Shown here in pieces: positions 16,199 to 26,361 of a stretch of DNA of 64,000 nt. Below the pieces are notes generated by a model, which saw only the letters and a list, made by a program, of their open reading frames with translations, did not search any database and had not been told where the DNA came from. The position numbers and the translations under genes were made by a program. The stretch is from JANMAT01 sp031359995 (GTDB lineage Bacteria; Actinomycetota; Acidimicrobiia; Acidimicrobiales; Ilumatobacteraceae), in contig JANMAT010000055.1 in assembly GCA_031359995.1 (NCBI GenBank), positions 1 to 64,000 on the forward strand, read 5' to 3'. Numbering within the stretch: position 1 is the stretch's first letter; the number at the start of each line of letters is the position of its first letter.

Positions 16199-17593
16199 TC
16201 AGCGCAGCGCGTCGTAGTGCGACGCGACGACGCCGGCATCGAGCGCGGTGCCGTACACAGCGAGCTCGTCGACGGTGATGGCGCCGTACTGGTCGCCGCG
16301 GCCCACCACGAACGGGTCGGTGCCGGCATTCGTGGGGAACGTGACCACCTTGGCCGTCTGCACCGCGCCGTTCACGTACCACCGCACGGTGCCGCCGTCG
16401 TAGGTGACCACGAAGTGGTTCATGCCGTTGGTGAGCGCGCCGGCGTTGGTGGCGACCTCGATGTTGTTGCGCTTGAACAGCAGGCGACCGTCGGGCTTGA
16501 AGTAGATCAGGTAGCCGTTGGCGCTGGAGGCCGAACCCTTGGCCAGCAGACCGGGCCACGTGTCAGTGAAGCGGTCGAGCTTCACCCACATCTCGATCGA
16601 GAACGAGCCGTTGAGGCGCAGGGCGCTGGCGTCGGGCACCGTCATGGCGCCGTCGATGCCGTTGAACGAGACCGCGCTGCCGGCGCCGGCACCGGCCTGC
16701 CCGCCGGTGACGCCACCCGAGAAGGAACCGGCCCGGCCCCTGCCCGACGAGTCGGCGGCGGTGCCGTCACCGATCTCGTCGAGGCTCCAGTAGCCCTGGG
16801 GGCCGGCGGCGAGCACGCTGGCCCGGTAGGTCGCCCCCGGCGATTGCGTGGTGGGAGGCGCCGCCGTGGTGGGGGCGGGGGTGGTGGGCGCGGCCGTGGT
16901 CGGCGCCGGCGTGGTCACCGGGGCCGCCTCGGTGGTCGCCGCGGTGGTGGCGGCCGTCGTCGCCGCTGTCGTGGGGGTGGTGGTGGCAGCCGCCGTCGTG
17001 GCGGCCGTCGTCGCGGCCGTGGTGGCCGACGTGGTGGCCGACGTGGTGGCCGACGACGGGCTCGCCGACGTGCCGGCGCCCGAGCCGGCGGGGGTGGCGC
17101 CGGCCCCGGCGGAGGCGGCCGAGGCCGCCGGCGCGCTGGTGGCGACCGAGGCGGTGGCGCTACCCCCGACACCGGCCACCGGCGCCGCCGCGCCGGCGAG
17201 CACCTGGGGGCCGGCACCGGCGGCCGTCGTGACCGACGGGGCGACCCGGGGCGGGGTGGTGATCGTGCGGGCCGAGATGTTGTTGACCCCACCGTCGGCG
17301 GCGCCGCGGGCCATCAGGAAGCCCAGGCCCAGGCTCACGAGGGCCACACCCACCAGCGGGCCGGCCATCGACTTCCACGAGAAGCCGGAGCCCGTGGCGG
17401 ACAGCGCTGGATCGTCGATGACGACCGGGTGCGGGTCGGTCACCGCCACGGTGTCGATGACCTGGCTCGGGGCGAGCACGGGGAGGCGGGCGGCCGAGTC
17501 GGCGCCAGCGGTGGGGACGGCGACGAGCTCGGCAGTGAGATCGATCGGCGCCGGATCCACGTCGTCACGTGCGTCAGTGGGGAGGTCGGTCAT
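16199..17593 (-). CDS. Membrane-anchored protein with Ala/Thr-rich stalk and LamG-like domain
   Basis: 464 residues. A cytoplasmic N-terminus of about 75 residues is followed by one membrane helix (about 77-96), a long low-complexity Ala/Thr/Pro stalk (about 100-275) and a concanavalin/LamG-like domain (about 280-464) with WSLDEIGDGTAADSSGRGR, FSIEMWVKL and HFVVTYDGGTVRWYVNG. Such domains bind carbohydrate or protein at the cell surface, so a surface adhesin or wall-associated sensor is inferred. The stalk is a likely O-glycosylation site. No enzyme residues are visible. Confidence 0.8.
   Translation of the reverse strand: MTDLPTDARDDVDPAPIDLTAELVAVPTAGADSAARLPVLAPSQVIDTVAVTDPHPVVIDDPALSATGSGFSWKSMAGPLVGVALVSLGLGFLMARGAADGGVNNISARTITTPPRVAPSVTTAAGAGPQVLAGAAAPVAGVGGSATASVATSAPAASAASAGAGATPAGSGAGTSASPSSATTSATTSATTAATTAATTAAATTTPTTAATTAATTAATTEAAPVTTPAPTTAAPTTPAPTTAAPPTTQSPGATYRASVLAAGPQGYWSLDEIGDGTAADSSGRGRAGSFSGGVTGGQAGAGAGSAVSFNGIDGAMTVPDASALRLNGSFSIEMWVKLDRFTDTWPGLLAKGSASSANGYLIYFKPDGRLLFKRNNIEVATNAGALTNGMNHFVVTYDGGTVRWYVNGAVQTAKVVTFPTNAGTDPFVVGRGDQYGAITVDELAVYGTALDAGVVASHYDALR
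16850..17060 (-). repeat. Low-complexity repeat coding for the Ala/Thr stalk
   Basis: Imperfect tandem units encoding TTAATTAATT-type peptide repeats, built from GTGGTGG and GCCGTCGTC blocks on the plus strand. Such tracts vary in copy number by slippage, so stalk length may differ between strains. Confidence 0.6.
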
Positions 17594-17694
17594 GGGTGCG
17601 TCCGCGTGGCGATGTTATCGGACGCTCGCCGGACCGACCCACGCTGCGTGACCCTCGGCGCGCCGGTCCGCCGCGCTCCGACCGGCCGTGCTCC

Positions 17695-18321
17695 TCAGAC
17701 GCCGACCGGTTCGCGCACGATGCGCAGGGCCCGGTCGCCGGGGCACGCCGCCGAGTCGGGCACCTCGTGCCAACCGTCGGGGCCGCCGCACAGCACGACG
17801 ATGCGGGTCTCGGCCGCGGGCTCGGGCGCCAGGGTGGGCGCCGGCGCCGCGGGCACGACGGCCTGGGGCGTGGCGAGTGCGGCCACCACCGGGACGGGCG
17901 GCAGCACGTGCAGCATGGGCGTGGTCTCCACGATGGGCGCCGGCGGCGCGGGCACCTCGGTGACGGGGGCCGTCTGGCGGCGGGCCCCCACCGTCGGCGG
18001 AGCCACGGGTGCCGCGGCCGTGGTCACCGGTGACTCCTCGTCGCGGGCCGCCACGGGCGCGGCGGCCACCGTGGCCGCCGGGGTCGGCACCACCACCTGG
18101 GCCGCCACCACCGGGGCCGCCACCACCAGCGGCTGGGCCGCCGGGGCGCGCTCGGCCGGCTCGGCCGAGGGCGTGGCCGCCATCGGCGACGCCGGTGCGG
18201 CGGCCTGGAGGCCGCGGTCACGGGTCTGCGGGGCCCGCGCCGGGCGGCCCCCGGCCCAGGCCGAGACCGTGCCCCAGCACACCGCGCCCAGGACTCCTGT
18301 CAGCATCAGCATCTTGCGCAT
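17695..18321 (-). CDS. Secreted Ala/Pro-rich protein of unknown function
   Basis: 208 residues from ATG 18321, which has GAGGAG 6 nt upstream. The signal peptide runs to about residue 24 (SAWA). The middle is low-complexity Ala, Pro, Val and Thr, and the last 45 residues form a small conserved-looking unit with two Cys (IVVLCGGPDGWHEVPDSAACPGDRALRIV, abbreviated here by its two ends), which could form a disulfide. I do not recognise a family. It lies next to the LamG-like surface protein in the same orientation, 101 nt upstream. Confidence 0.65.
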   Translation of the reverse strand: MRKMLMLTGVLGAVCWGTVSAWAGGRPARAPQTRDRGLQAAAPASPMAATPSAEPAERAPAAQPLVVAAPVVAAQVVVPTPAATVAAAPVAARDEESPVTTAAAPVAPPTVGARRQTAPVTEVPAPPAPIVETTPMLHVLPPVPVVAALATPQAVVPAAPAPTLAPEPAAETRIVVLCGGPDGWHEVPDSAACPGDRALRIVREPVGV

Positions 18322-18465
18322 CGTCGCTCCTCGCCCATCACGATCCGTCGCGGACGACCAGCTCGGATCACCGCGATCTTGTGTGATGGAGACGTGTGCC
18401 CGGTGACGGATACTTTGGAAAGACACACCCCACGCCATTTCTTCTCCGGGCCCCCGCCCGGCTCG

Positions 18466-18471
18466 TAGGGT
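18466..18471 (+). promoter_or_regulatory. Leaderless -10 box for the decarboxylase
   Basis: TAGGGT, 7 nt upstream of GTG 18479; no ribosome-binding site lies between. Confidence 0.45.
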
Positions 18472-18478
18472 TCACCGC

Positions 18479-19888
18479 GTGACCCCCGAAGAGTTCCGCG
18501 CCGCCGGCCATCAGCTGATCGACTGGATCGCCGGCTACCTCGAAGGCGTCGAGCAGTTCCCGGTGACCGCGCCGGTGCAGCCGGGCGACATCGCCGCGCT
18601 TCTGCCGACGCATCCGCCGACCGCCACCGACGGGTGGGACGCGGTGCAGGCCGACCTCGACCGGGTCGTCGTGCCCGGGCTCACCCATTGGCAGCACCCG
18701 AGCTTCTTCGCCTACTTCCCGTCGAACACCTCGTACTCGTCGATCCTCGGCGAGCTCGCCGCCGCCGGGCTCGGCGTGAACGGCATGCTGTGGGCCACCA
18801 GCCCGGCCGCCACCGAGATCGAAACGGTGATGCTCGACTGGATGGCCGAACTGCTCGGCCTGCCCGAGCGCTTCCGATCCACGGGCACCGGCGGTGGCGT
18901 CATCCAGGCCACCGCGTCGGAGGCGACGCTCAGTGCCGTCCTGGCAGCGCGCGAGCGGGCCACGGGCGGCGCCGGCAACCGTACGGGAACGCTCGGGAAC
19001 CTCGTCGCCTACTCCAGCGCGCAGGCCCACTCGTCGATCGAGAAGGGGCTCCGCATCGCCGGCATCGGCTCCGAGAACCTGCGCCTGATCCCCACCGACG
19101 AGGCGTTCGCCCTGCGCCCCGACGCGCTGGCCGCGGCCATCGCCGCCGACCGGGCCGCCGGCAGGGTGCCGTTCCTGGTGGTGGCGGCCGTCGGTTCCAC
19201 GTCGTCCATGGCGGTCGACCCCGTCGCGGCCATCGGCGCCATCTGCCGGAGCGAAGGGCTGTGGCTCCACGTGGACGCGGCCATGGCCGGCATCGCCGCG
19301 CTGTGCCCCGAGCACCGAGCCCTGCTCGACGGGTTGGAGCTGGCCGACAGCTTCTGCACGAACCCGCACAAGTGGATGACGATCAACTTCGACTGCGACC
19401 TGTTCTGGGTGGCCGACCGGGCCCCACTCATCGGCGCGCTGTCGATCCTGCCCGAGTACCTGCGCACCGCCGCGGCCGAGACCGGAGCCGTGATCGACTA
19501 CCGCGACTGGGGCATCCCGCTCGGGCGCAAGTTCCGCGCCCTCAAGCTGTGGTTCACGCTGCGCCTCGACGGGGTGGCGTCGATCCAGGCGATGATCCGA
19601 CGCCACGTCGAGCTCACCGACTGGGTGGCGGCGCAGGTGGCCGCCGACGAGCGGTTCGAGCTGGCCGCGCCGCCGTGCCTGAACCTGGTGTGCCTGCGCC
19701 ACGTCGCCGGCGACGCCGCCACCGACGCGCTCATCAACGATGCCAACGCCACCGGCGAGGCGCTGTTCACCCGCACCGTGCTCGACGGCCGGTCGGTGCT
19801 GCGGTTCGTCGTCGGGGCCCGCACCACCGAGGCCCGCCACGTGGAGGCGGGCTGGGCGCTGCTCGGCCGGCTGGCACCACCGGCGTAG
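18479..19888 (+). CDS. PLP-dependent group II amino acid decarboxylase (aromatic amino acid type)
   Basis: 469 residues, normal for aromatic-L-amino-acid decarboxylases. It has HPSFFAYFPSNTSYSSILGE near the N-terminus, the cofactor Asp/Ala segment WLHVDAAMAG and the PLP-lysine Lys298 in NPHKWM. Relatives decarboxylate aromatic amino acids such as tryptophan, tyrosine or DOPA, but some act as aldehyde synthases, and the choice cannot be made here. GTG 18479 is the start. It stands alone on the plus strand and is convergent with a NUDIX gene. Confidence 0.9.
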   Translation: MTPEEFRAAGHQLIDWIAGYLEGVEQFPVTAPVQPGDIAALLPTHPPTATDGWDAVQADLDRVVVPGLTHWQHPSFFAYFPSNTSYSSILGELAAAGLGVNGMLWATSPAATEIETVMLDWMAELLGLPERFRSTGTGGGVIQATASEATLSAVLAARERATGGAGNRTGTLGNLVAYSSAQAHSSIEKGLRIAGIGSENLRLIPTDEAFALRPDALAAAIAADRAAGRVPFLVVAAVGSTSSMAVDPVAAIGAICRSEGLWLHVDAAMAGIAALCPEHRALLDGLELADSFCTNPHKWMTINFDCDLFWVADRAPLIGALSILPEYLRTAAAETGAVIDYRDWGIPLGRKFRALKLWFTLRLDGVASIQAMIRRHVELTDWVAAQVAADERFELAAPPCLNLVCLRHVAGDAATDALINDANATGEALFTRTVLDGRSVLRFVVGARTTEARHVEAGWALLGRLAPPA

Positions 19889-19909
19889 CCGCCTCGGGGG
19901 CCGCCGGTG

Positions 19910-20593
19910 TCACGGCCGTCGGTCGGGGGCGCCGGTGGCCAGGCACAGCAGCTGCACGAGCATGCGGCCGGTGGCACCCCACACCGTCTCGTCGTCGAGC
20001 TCGAAGAAGTACACCGAGCGGGCCGCTTCGCCCACGCCCCAGCGTTCTTCGCGGAACGTGTCGGCGCGGAGCAGCTCGGCCAGGGGCACGTAGAGGATCC
20101 GGTCGACCTCGGTGGTGCCCGGCTCCAGCGCGGGGCGACCCGGCAGCAGGCCCACCACGGGCACGATCTCGCTGTGCGACACCAGGGTGTTCAGGTGGTC
20201 GAGCTCGCCCACCACCGTGACCGACGTGGGGTCGAGCAGCACCTCCTCGTCCGCCTCGCGCAGGGCCGTCTGGACCGCCGTCTCGCCCGGGTCCATGCGT
20301 CCGCCGGGGAAGCTGACCTCGCCCCGGTGGTTGCGCATGTGCTGGGCCCGGCGGGTGAGCACCACCTCGGCCCCGAGCGGCCCGTCGTAGAGGGCGATGA
20401 GCACGGCCGAGTTGCGGGCGGCATCGAGCGGCACCAACGGTGCCCGACCGGGGCCGCGGGTGAGGATCACCTCCAGCAGCGGGTCCAGCGGCACCTCGGG
20501 CGCGTCGGTGGCGGGGGCCCACGGCGCCGGACCGCCGGGCGACCACACCGGGGGTCGCGGGATCTGCTGCGACCCACCGGCCCGTCGGGTCAC
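19910..20593 (-). CDS. NUDIX hydrolase, CoA pyrophosphatase type
   Basis: 227 residues from GTG 20593. The region EVVLTRRAQHMRNHRGEVSF precedes the NUDIX box GGRMDPGETAVQTALREADEE; the upstream LTRRA...H..GEVSFPGG pattern is the UPF0035 signature of coenzyme A pyrophosphatases (NudL/Nudt7 group), which split CoA into 4'-phosphopantetheine and 3',5'-ADP. The start overlaps the stop of the upstream membrane-protein gene as GTGA, so the two are translationally coupled. Confidence 0.87.
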   Translation of the reverse strand: MTRRAGGSQQIPRPPVWSPGGPAPWAPATDAPEVPLDPLLEVILTRGPGRAPLVPLDAARNSAVLIALYDGPLGAEVVLTRRAQHMRNHRGEVSFPGGRMDPGETAVQTALREADEEVLLDPTSVTVVGELDHLNTLVSHSEIVPVVGLLPGRPALEPGTTEVDRILYVPLAELLRADTFREERWGVGEAARSVYFFELDDETVWGATGRMLVQLLCLATGAPDRRP

Positions 20594-21054
20594 GAGGGCC
20601 GCCGCTTGCGGTTGCGCCACAGGGAACGACCGGCGACCGCCGCCTTCCCGGCGGCGCGTCCCGCCACCCGCCCGACGTCTCGCGAGTCGGGCAGGCGGTC
20701 GCGCAACGCAACCTTGGGGGCCTTGGGCGTGAAGTCGGTGCGCCAGGCCAGCAGCAGCAGGCACACGCCCACGATGACCAGCGCGACCCGGCCGGCGGCC
20801 GACACCGGGCCCACCGCACCCAACCCGAGCGAAACGACCGCCACCACGACATCGAGGATTCGGTGCACCGGCCGGGGCACGCCCCGGAAGGCCGAGGCGG
20901 GCGCGTCGCCCAGTGCACCGAGCACGAGCACGGCCGCGGCGACCAGCACCGGGGCCGCCGGCCGGCTGATGCGGGCGCACTCGAAGAGCACCATGATGCC
21001 GATCAGGTACTCGAGCACCTGGTGCATCCAGTACGGGAGCTTCCCGGCGACCAT
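20590..21054 (-). CDS. Small membrane protein of unknown function
   Basis: 154 residues from ATG 21054. Three to four hydrophobic segments (about 10-28, 31-48, 60-78 and 82-98) are followed by a basic cytoplasmic tail ending RNRKRRPS. No family recognised. It is translationally coupled to the CoA-pyrophosphatase-like gene (GTGA overlap) and may anchor or serve it, but that is only context. An ATG 27 nt further in is an alternative start. Confidence 0.65.
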   Translation of the reverse strand: MVAGKLPYWMHQVLEYLIGIMVLFECARISRPAAPVLVAAAVLVLGALGDAPASAFRGVPRPVHRILDVVVAVVSLGLGAVGPVSAAGRVALVIVGVCLLLLAWRTDFTPKAPKVALRDRLPDSRDVGRVAGRAAGKAAVAGRSLWRNRKRRPS

Positions 21055-21092
21055 CCCCCCATGAGAGCACGCCGCAGGGGTGCGCGCCGGCA

Positions 21093-22205
21093 TCAGGAGA
21101 TGCGGAGCACGGCCTCGACCGCGGCGAGCTGGGTCGCCTTGGCATCGGCATGCACCCGGATCTGGTAGCGGCCGCCCTCGGGCAGGACGATGCTCAGCGG
21201 CGCACCGACCGAGGCCGTGCCCAGCACCGCGTCGCCTCGCGCCACGTCGAGCGATGCATAGCCGAGCTCGGCCGACAGATCCTGGATCTCGAGGTCGAGG
21301 CGCTGGCCCTTGCGGGCCCCGAAGCCACCGGGCAGCGACTGGCCGGCCACGCCCGACAGGTAGGCGCCGTTCGTGCCGGGCCGGAAGCGGATCGGGGTCT
21401 CGTTCAGCGTCGGATCCCGGTCGAGGTAGATGAGGGCCCAGGTGCGCGCCGATCCCACCGGCACCAGTTCGGCGACCCCGAGGTCGAACGCCCGGCGCAC
21501 GACCGTGGTGGGGCAGCACGCCCCGTCGGCCCCGCCGTAGCGCTCGATCACCAGCCTGCCGTCCACGATGGCCGTGCCCCGCACCCCGTCGTCGGCCCGG
21601 TCGCCGGTTCCGGCCGCGCCGACCAGCACGGGTGCGGTGCCGTTCCAGCGGTACACGTAGACGTCGGTGAACTCGCCCGTGCCGCCCGTGTTGGAGAGCA
21701 GGGTCACCGCCGCCTCCGGGGCGCCGTCGCCGTCCATGTCACCCTTCAGCACGTCCTGCACCCGGGCGAACACGTAGGTGGGGTCGCCGACGTTGCCCCG
21801 CTGGGCGGCGCCCTGCACGAGCGCCAGCGGGCCACCCTCGACGCCGAGGTCGTAGGTGAAGTTCTCGAAGTTCACCCCGGCGATGCCGGCGGCCGGCGGG
21901 GTGGTCGGCGGGGTGGTCGGTGCGGCGCTGGGGGTCACGATCGTCGTCCCCGCCGCCGTGGTCGGCGCGGCCACCGTGGTGCGCCCCGCCGCCGCCGTGG
22001 GCGCGGGGCGGGTCGTGGTGACGCCCGCGGCCCGGCTGGTGGACGGGGTCGGGATGACCGCCACGGTGGTGGTGGCACCGAGCGGCCGGGCCGACTCGAC
22101 CTTGGCCCCCCGGCCCGAGCTGATGCTGCAGCCGGCCAGGGTCAGGACGCCGAGTGCGACGAGGGGGCGACGCCGGCGGCTCCTTCGGCTCCGGCGGTCA
22201 CGCAT
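21093..22205 (-). CDS. Lipoprotein with Thr/Ala linker and VCBS/FG-GAP-like segment
   Basis: 370 residues. An Arg-rich n-region is followed by a lipobox LAGC with the lipidated Cys26. Residues about 40-105 are a Thr/Ala/Pro linker, and the C-terminal part contains DVLKGDMDGDGAPEAAVTLL, the DxDxDG calcium-loop style found in FG-GAP/VCBS-like repeats, and a CC pair (GACCPTT). A surface binding protein is inferred. ATG 22205 is preferred to an upstream in-frame codon at 22232 because AAAGG sits 5 nt before it. It overlaps the upstream gene by 8 nt. Confidence 0.75.
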   Translation of the reverse strand: MRDRRSRRSRRRRPLVALGVLTLAGCSISSGRGAKVESARPLGATTTVAVIPTPSTSRAAGVTTTRPAPTAAAGRTTVAAPTTAAGTTIVTPSAAPTTPPTTPPAAGIAGVNFENFTYDLGVEGGPLALVQGAAQRGNVGDPTYVFARVQDVLKGDMDGDGAPEAAVTLLSNTGGTGEFTDVYVYRWNGTAPVLVGAAGTGDRADDGVRGTAIVDGRLVIERYGGADGACCPTTVVRRAFDLGVAELVPVGSARTWALIYLDRDPTLNETPIRFRPGTNGAYLSGVAGQSLPGGFGARKGQRLDLEIQDLSAELGYASLDVARGDAVLGTASVGAPLSIVLPEGGRYQIRVHADAKATQLAAVEAVLRIS

Positions 22206-22884
22206 CGTCGCCTTTCTCCGTCTCGTCGTCATCGCGGTAGCGCGCCGCGCTCGACACCTCGTCGAGCAACTGGCTCGGTGACCGTGTGGTGTCGGTGGCC
22301 CGCATGGCCAGCACCACGGCGACGACGTCGACCATTACCAGCACCAGCGCCAGGAGCGCGAGGATGCCTCCGAGGCCCACGAGAGCCACGCCGTGGAAGC
22401 GTCGACTCGCCGCCTGCTCGCCGGCGGCGAGGGTGTGCGTCGACAGCACGGCCAGCAGGCCGAGCACACCGACCGCCAGCCCGAGCACGTGGGCCCGGCG
22501 CCAGGCGACCACGGCGGGCCGGGCGCGGGCCCCGAGGGCCAGGTGGCTCATGGTCAGGTCGGTCATGGCCCGGACCAGCACGAACAGCAGCAGCGACCAG
22601 ATGCCCAGGCCGCGTCCGGCCCCGGCCAGGAAGCCGATCTCGGCGCCGATGCCCAGCCCGCAGCCGGCCAGGGCCAGCAGCCCGTAGCGGTTCGCCTCGG
22701 GCGACACGCCGGCCGTGACCGGCAGCACGAGCCACAACATGGCCATCATCGCGCCGTACACGAGGAGCATCAGGATGGAGAAGCCGTCCTTCAGCAGGAT
22801 CGACGAGAACACGAACCACACGGCGTACGGCGGCACGAACGGCCGACCCATCGCGCGCCGCATCGCCATCCGGTCCGTTTCCAC
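22198..22884 (-). CDS. Polytopic membrane protein of unknown function
   Basis: 228 residues with five to six membrane helices (about 18-35, 38-58, 68-86, 92-110, 131-147 and 168-191) and a charged C-terminal tail ending in EKGDDA. No family recognised. It is the first gene of a pair with the lipoprotein, whose start lies inside its last codons. GTG 22884 is supported by a TAGGCT box 7 nt upstream. Confidence 0.7.
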   Translation of the reverse strand: METDRMAMRRAMGRPFVPPYAVWFVFSSILLKDGFSILMLLVYGAMMAMLWLVLPVTAGVSPEANRYGLLALAGCGLGIGAEIGFLAGAGRGLGIWSLLLFVLVRAMTDLTMSHLALGARARPAVVAWRRAHVLGLAVGVLGLLAVLSTHTLAAGEQAASRRFHGVALVGLGGILALLALVLVMVDVVAVVLAMRATDTTRSPSQLLDEVSSAARYRDDDETEKGDDA

Positions 22885-22891
22885 GACGCGG

Positions 22892-22897
22892 AGCCTA
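22892..22897 (-). promoter_or_regulatory. Leaderless -10 box for the membrane protein/lipoprotein pair
   Basis: TAGGCT on the minus strand, 7 nt upstream of GTG 22884. Confidence 0.45.
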
Positions 22898-22950
22898 CGG
22901 GTCAGGACCCCGCCGGACGCGGAGCCCCGTCTCCGTGCCCCCGGACGCGA

Positions 22951-22979
22951 CGAGGCCCGGGCGCTGGGCCCGGGCCTCG
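22951..22979 (-). terminator. GC-rich hairpin downstream of groEL
   Basis: A perfect 12-bp stem (CGAGGCCCGGGC at 22951-22962, complement at 22968-22979) with a 5-nt loop, 35 nt past the groEL stop. No run of T follows on the minus strand, so it is a strong pause or 3'-end stabiliser rather than a textbook terminator. Confidence 0.65.
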
Positions 22980-23013
22980 CTGCGTTCGTCGGGCGAACGA
23001 TGAGAGCGTCAGC

Positions 23014-24654
<1,641 letters not shown>

Positions 24655-24668
24655 GGGGGTTCAGCGCC

Positions 24669-24962
24669 TCACTTGTCCAGGACGGCGAGAACGTCACGAC
24701 CGGTCAGGATCAGCAGGTCCTGGCCGTCGATGGTGATCTCGGTACCGCCGTACTTCGAGTAGACGACGGTGTCGCCGACCTTGACGTCGAGGGGGATCAG
24801 GTCACCCGACTGCTCGGAACGTCGGCCGGGCCCGACGGCAAGGACGGAGCCCTGCTGGGGCTTCTCCTTGGCCGTGTCGGGGATGACGAGACCGGACGCA
24901 GTGCGCTCCTCGGCCTCGTTGGCCTTGACGACGATGCGGTCATCCAGCGGCTTCAGCTTCAT
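24669..24962 (-). CDS. groES: Co-chaperonin GroES (10 kDa)
   Basis: 97 residues with the family opening KLKPLDDRIVVKANEAEERT, the mobile loop TASGLVIPDTAKEKP and the KVGDTVVYSKYGGTE strand. It caps the GroEL ring. It is the first gene of the groESL operon; the leader contains a CIRCE element about 20 nt upstream of the start, so the start at 24962 is secure. Confidence 0.98.
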   Translation of the reverse strand: MKLKPLDDRIVVKANEAEERTASGLVIPDTAKEKPQQGSVLAVGPGRRSEQSGDLIPLDVKVGDTVVYSKYGGTEITIDGQDLLILTGRDVLAVLDK

Positions 24963-24983
24963 GTGCAGGGGCCTCCGTTGGCA

Positions 24984-25010
24984 TTAGCACTCGTGGCTAT
25001 CGACTGCTAA
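24984..25010. promoter_or_regulatory. CIRCE operator, proximal copy (HrcA site)
   Basis: TTAGCACTC-N9-GACTGCTAA; one mismatch to the consensus TTAGCACTC-N9-GAGTGCTAA. It lies between the -10 box and groES, where bound HrcA would block transcription, and in mRNA it forms a leader hairpin. Confidence 0.93.
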
Positions 25011-25039
25011 TGGTACGCGACGGCGGGGGCCGTTAGCAA
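25010..25039 (-). promoter_or_regulatory. groESL promoter
   Basis: On the minus strand, -35 TTGCTA (25034-25039) and -10 TACCAT (25010-25015) are 18 nt apart. The -35 lies in the left arm of the distal CIRCE and the -10 touches the proximal CIRCE. Confidence 0.65.
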
Positions 25040-25059
25040 ACGGAACCCGAGAGTGCTAA
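25033..25059. promoter_or_regulatory. CIRCE operator, distal copy
   Basis: TTAGCAAAC-N9-GAGTGCTAA; the right arm is perfect and the left arm has two mismatches. Together with the proximal copy it brackets the groESL promoter. Confidence 0.85.
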
Positions 25060-25104
25060 CGACCCTTTTCCGCTCCCGGGCCAGTAGCTGGCAAGCTGCG
25101 CCTC

Positions 25105-26361
25105 GTGCACGGGGAGCACGATCGACCGCCGAGCGCGCTCGGCCACATCCGCATCTGCGACCTGTCCGGCCAGCTGGCCGGGGCGGGCGCCACGCGCGTG
25201 CTCGCCGCCTTCGGCGCCGAGGTCATCCGCATCGAGGATCCGGTCACCAAGGGCCTGTGGGACATCGTCCGCCAGATGGGGCCCAAGTTCCCGGGCGACC
25301 AGGGCCACGAGAACGGCACCGGCTTCAACAACCACAACGTGAACAAGCTCGGCATCACGCTGAACCTGCGCACCCCGCGGGGCAAGGAGCTGCTCGCCGA
25401 GATCGTGCAGCGCTCCGACGCCGTCACCGAGAACTTCGCCGCCGGCGTGATGCAGCGGCTCGGCTTCGGCTACGAGCAGCTCGCCGCGCTCAGGTCCGAC
25501 ATCGTCTACGTGTCGAACTGCGGCTTCGGCCAGGTGGGCCCGTACGGCACGTTCAAGTCGTGGGGACCGATCGCCCAGGCCGTGTCGGGCATGACGTTCC
25601 AGTCGGGCCTGGCCGGCCAGCCCCCGGCCGGGTGGGGCTACTCCTACATGGACCACACCGGCTCCTACATGATGGGCATCGCGCTGCTCGCCGCGCTCTA
25701 CCACCGCCAGCGCACGGGCCAGGGCCAGTGGATCGACATGTCGTGCACCGAGGCCGGCGCCGCGCTCAACGGCCCCGCCGTGCTCGACGCCACGGTGAAC
25801 GGTCGTCCGCTGCGCCGGCCCGGCTCGCCGAGCTCGAACCGCAGCGCCACGCCGGCCATGGCGCCCCACGGCATCTACCCCACGTCCGAGACCGACCGCT
25901 GGGTCGCCATCGCCTGTCGCCACGACGACGACTGGGCCGCCGCGGCGAAGGCGATCGGCGAGCCGTGGACCGCCGATCCGGCCTTCGCCACCCTGTCGGG
26001 GCGCCTGGCCGAGCAGGACCGCCTCGACGCGCTCGTCGCCGGTTGGACGGCGGGGCGCACCCGGCAGGACGCGGTGGCGGCACTGCGACCCAACGGTGTG
26101 CCCGTGGCGCCCGTGGCCGAGCAGCGCGAGCGCATCGACGACGACCCCGACACGGTCGGGTGGGGGCTGTGGCCCACCGTCCCCCACACGCTGCACGGCC
26201 CGGTGAAGGTCGACGGGATCCCCGCCCACCTGTCGGCCACCGACTGGCATCTGCGACGGGGCGGGCCGATGCTCGGCGAGGACAACCACGCCGTGCTCGG
26301 CGGCCTGCTCGGCCTGAGCACGGGCGAGATCGACCAGCTGCACGACGACGGGGTGATCTGA
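25105..26361 (+). CDS. CaiB/BaiF family CoA-transferase, subunit 1
   Basis: 418 residues of the class III CoA-transferase fold: IRICDLSGQLAGAGATRVLA at the N-terminus, NVNKLGITLNLRTPRGKELL, and GQGQWIDMSCTEA. The residue aligned with the catalytic Asp169 of formyl-CoA transferase is Glu216, so a standard aspartyl-CoA intermediate is doubtful. It is followed by a second, different CaiB protein whose ATG overlaps its stop, suggesting a heteromeric enzyme as in benzylsuccinate CoA-transferase. Substrate unknown. Confidence 0.85.
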   Translation: MHGEHDRPPSALGHIRICDLSGQLAGAGATRVLAAFGAEVIRIEDPVTKGLWDIVRQMGPKFPGDQGHENGTGFNNHNVNKLGITLNLRTPRGKELLAEIVQRSDAVTENFAAGVMQRLGFGYEQLAALRSDIVYVSNCGFGQVGPYGTFKSWGPIAQAVSGMTFQSGLAGQPPAGWGYSYMDHTGSYMMGIALLAALYHRQRTGQGQWIDMSCTEAGAALNGPAVLDATVNGRPLRRPGSPSSNRSATPAMAPHGIYPTSETDRWVAIACRHDDDWAAAAKAIGEPWTADPAFATLSGRLAEQDRLDALVAGWTAGRTRQDAVAALRPNGVPVAPVAEQRERIDDDPDTVGWGLWPTVPHTLHGPVKVDGIPAHLSATDWHLRRGGPMLGEDNHAVLGGLLGLSTGEIDQLHDDGVI

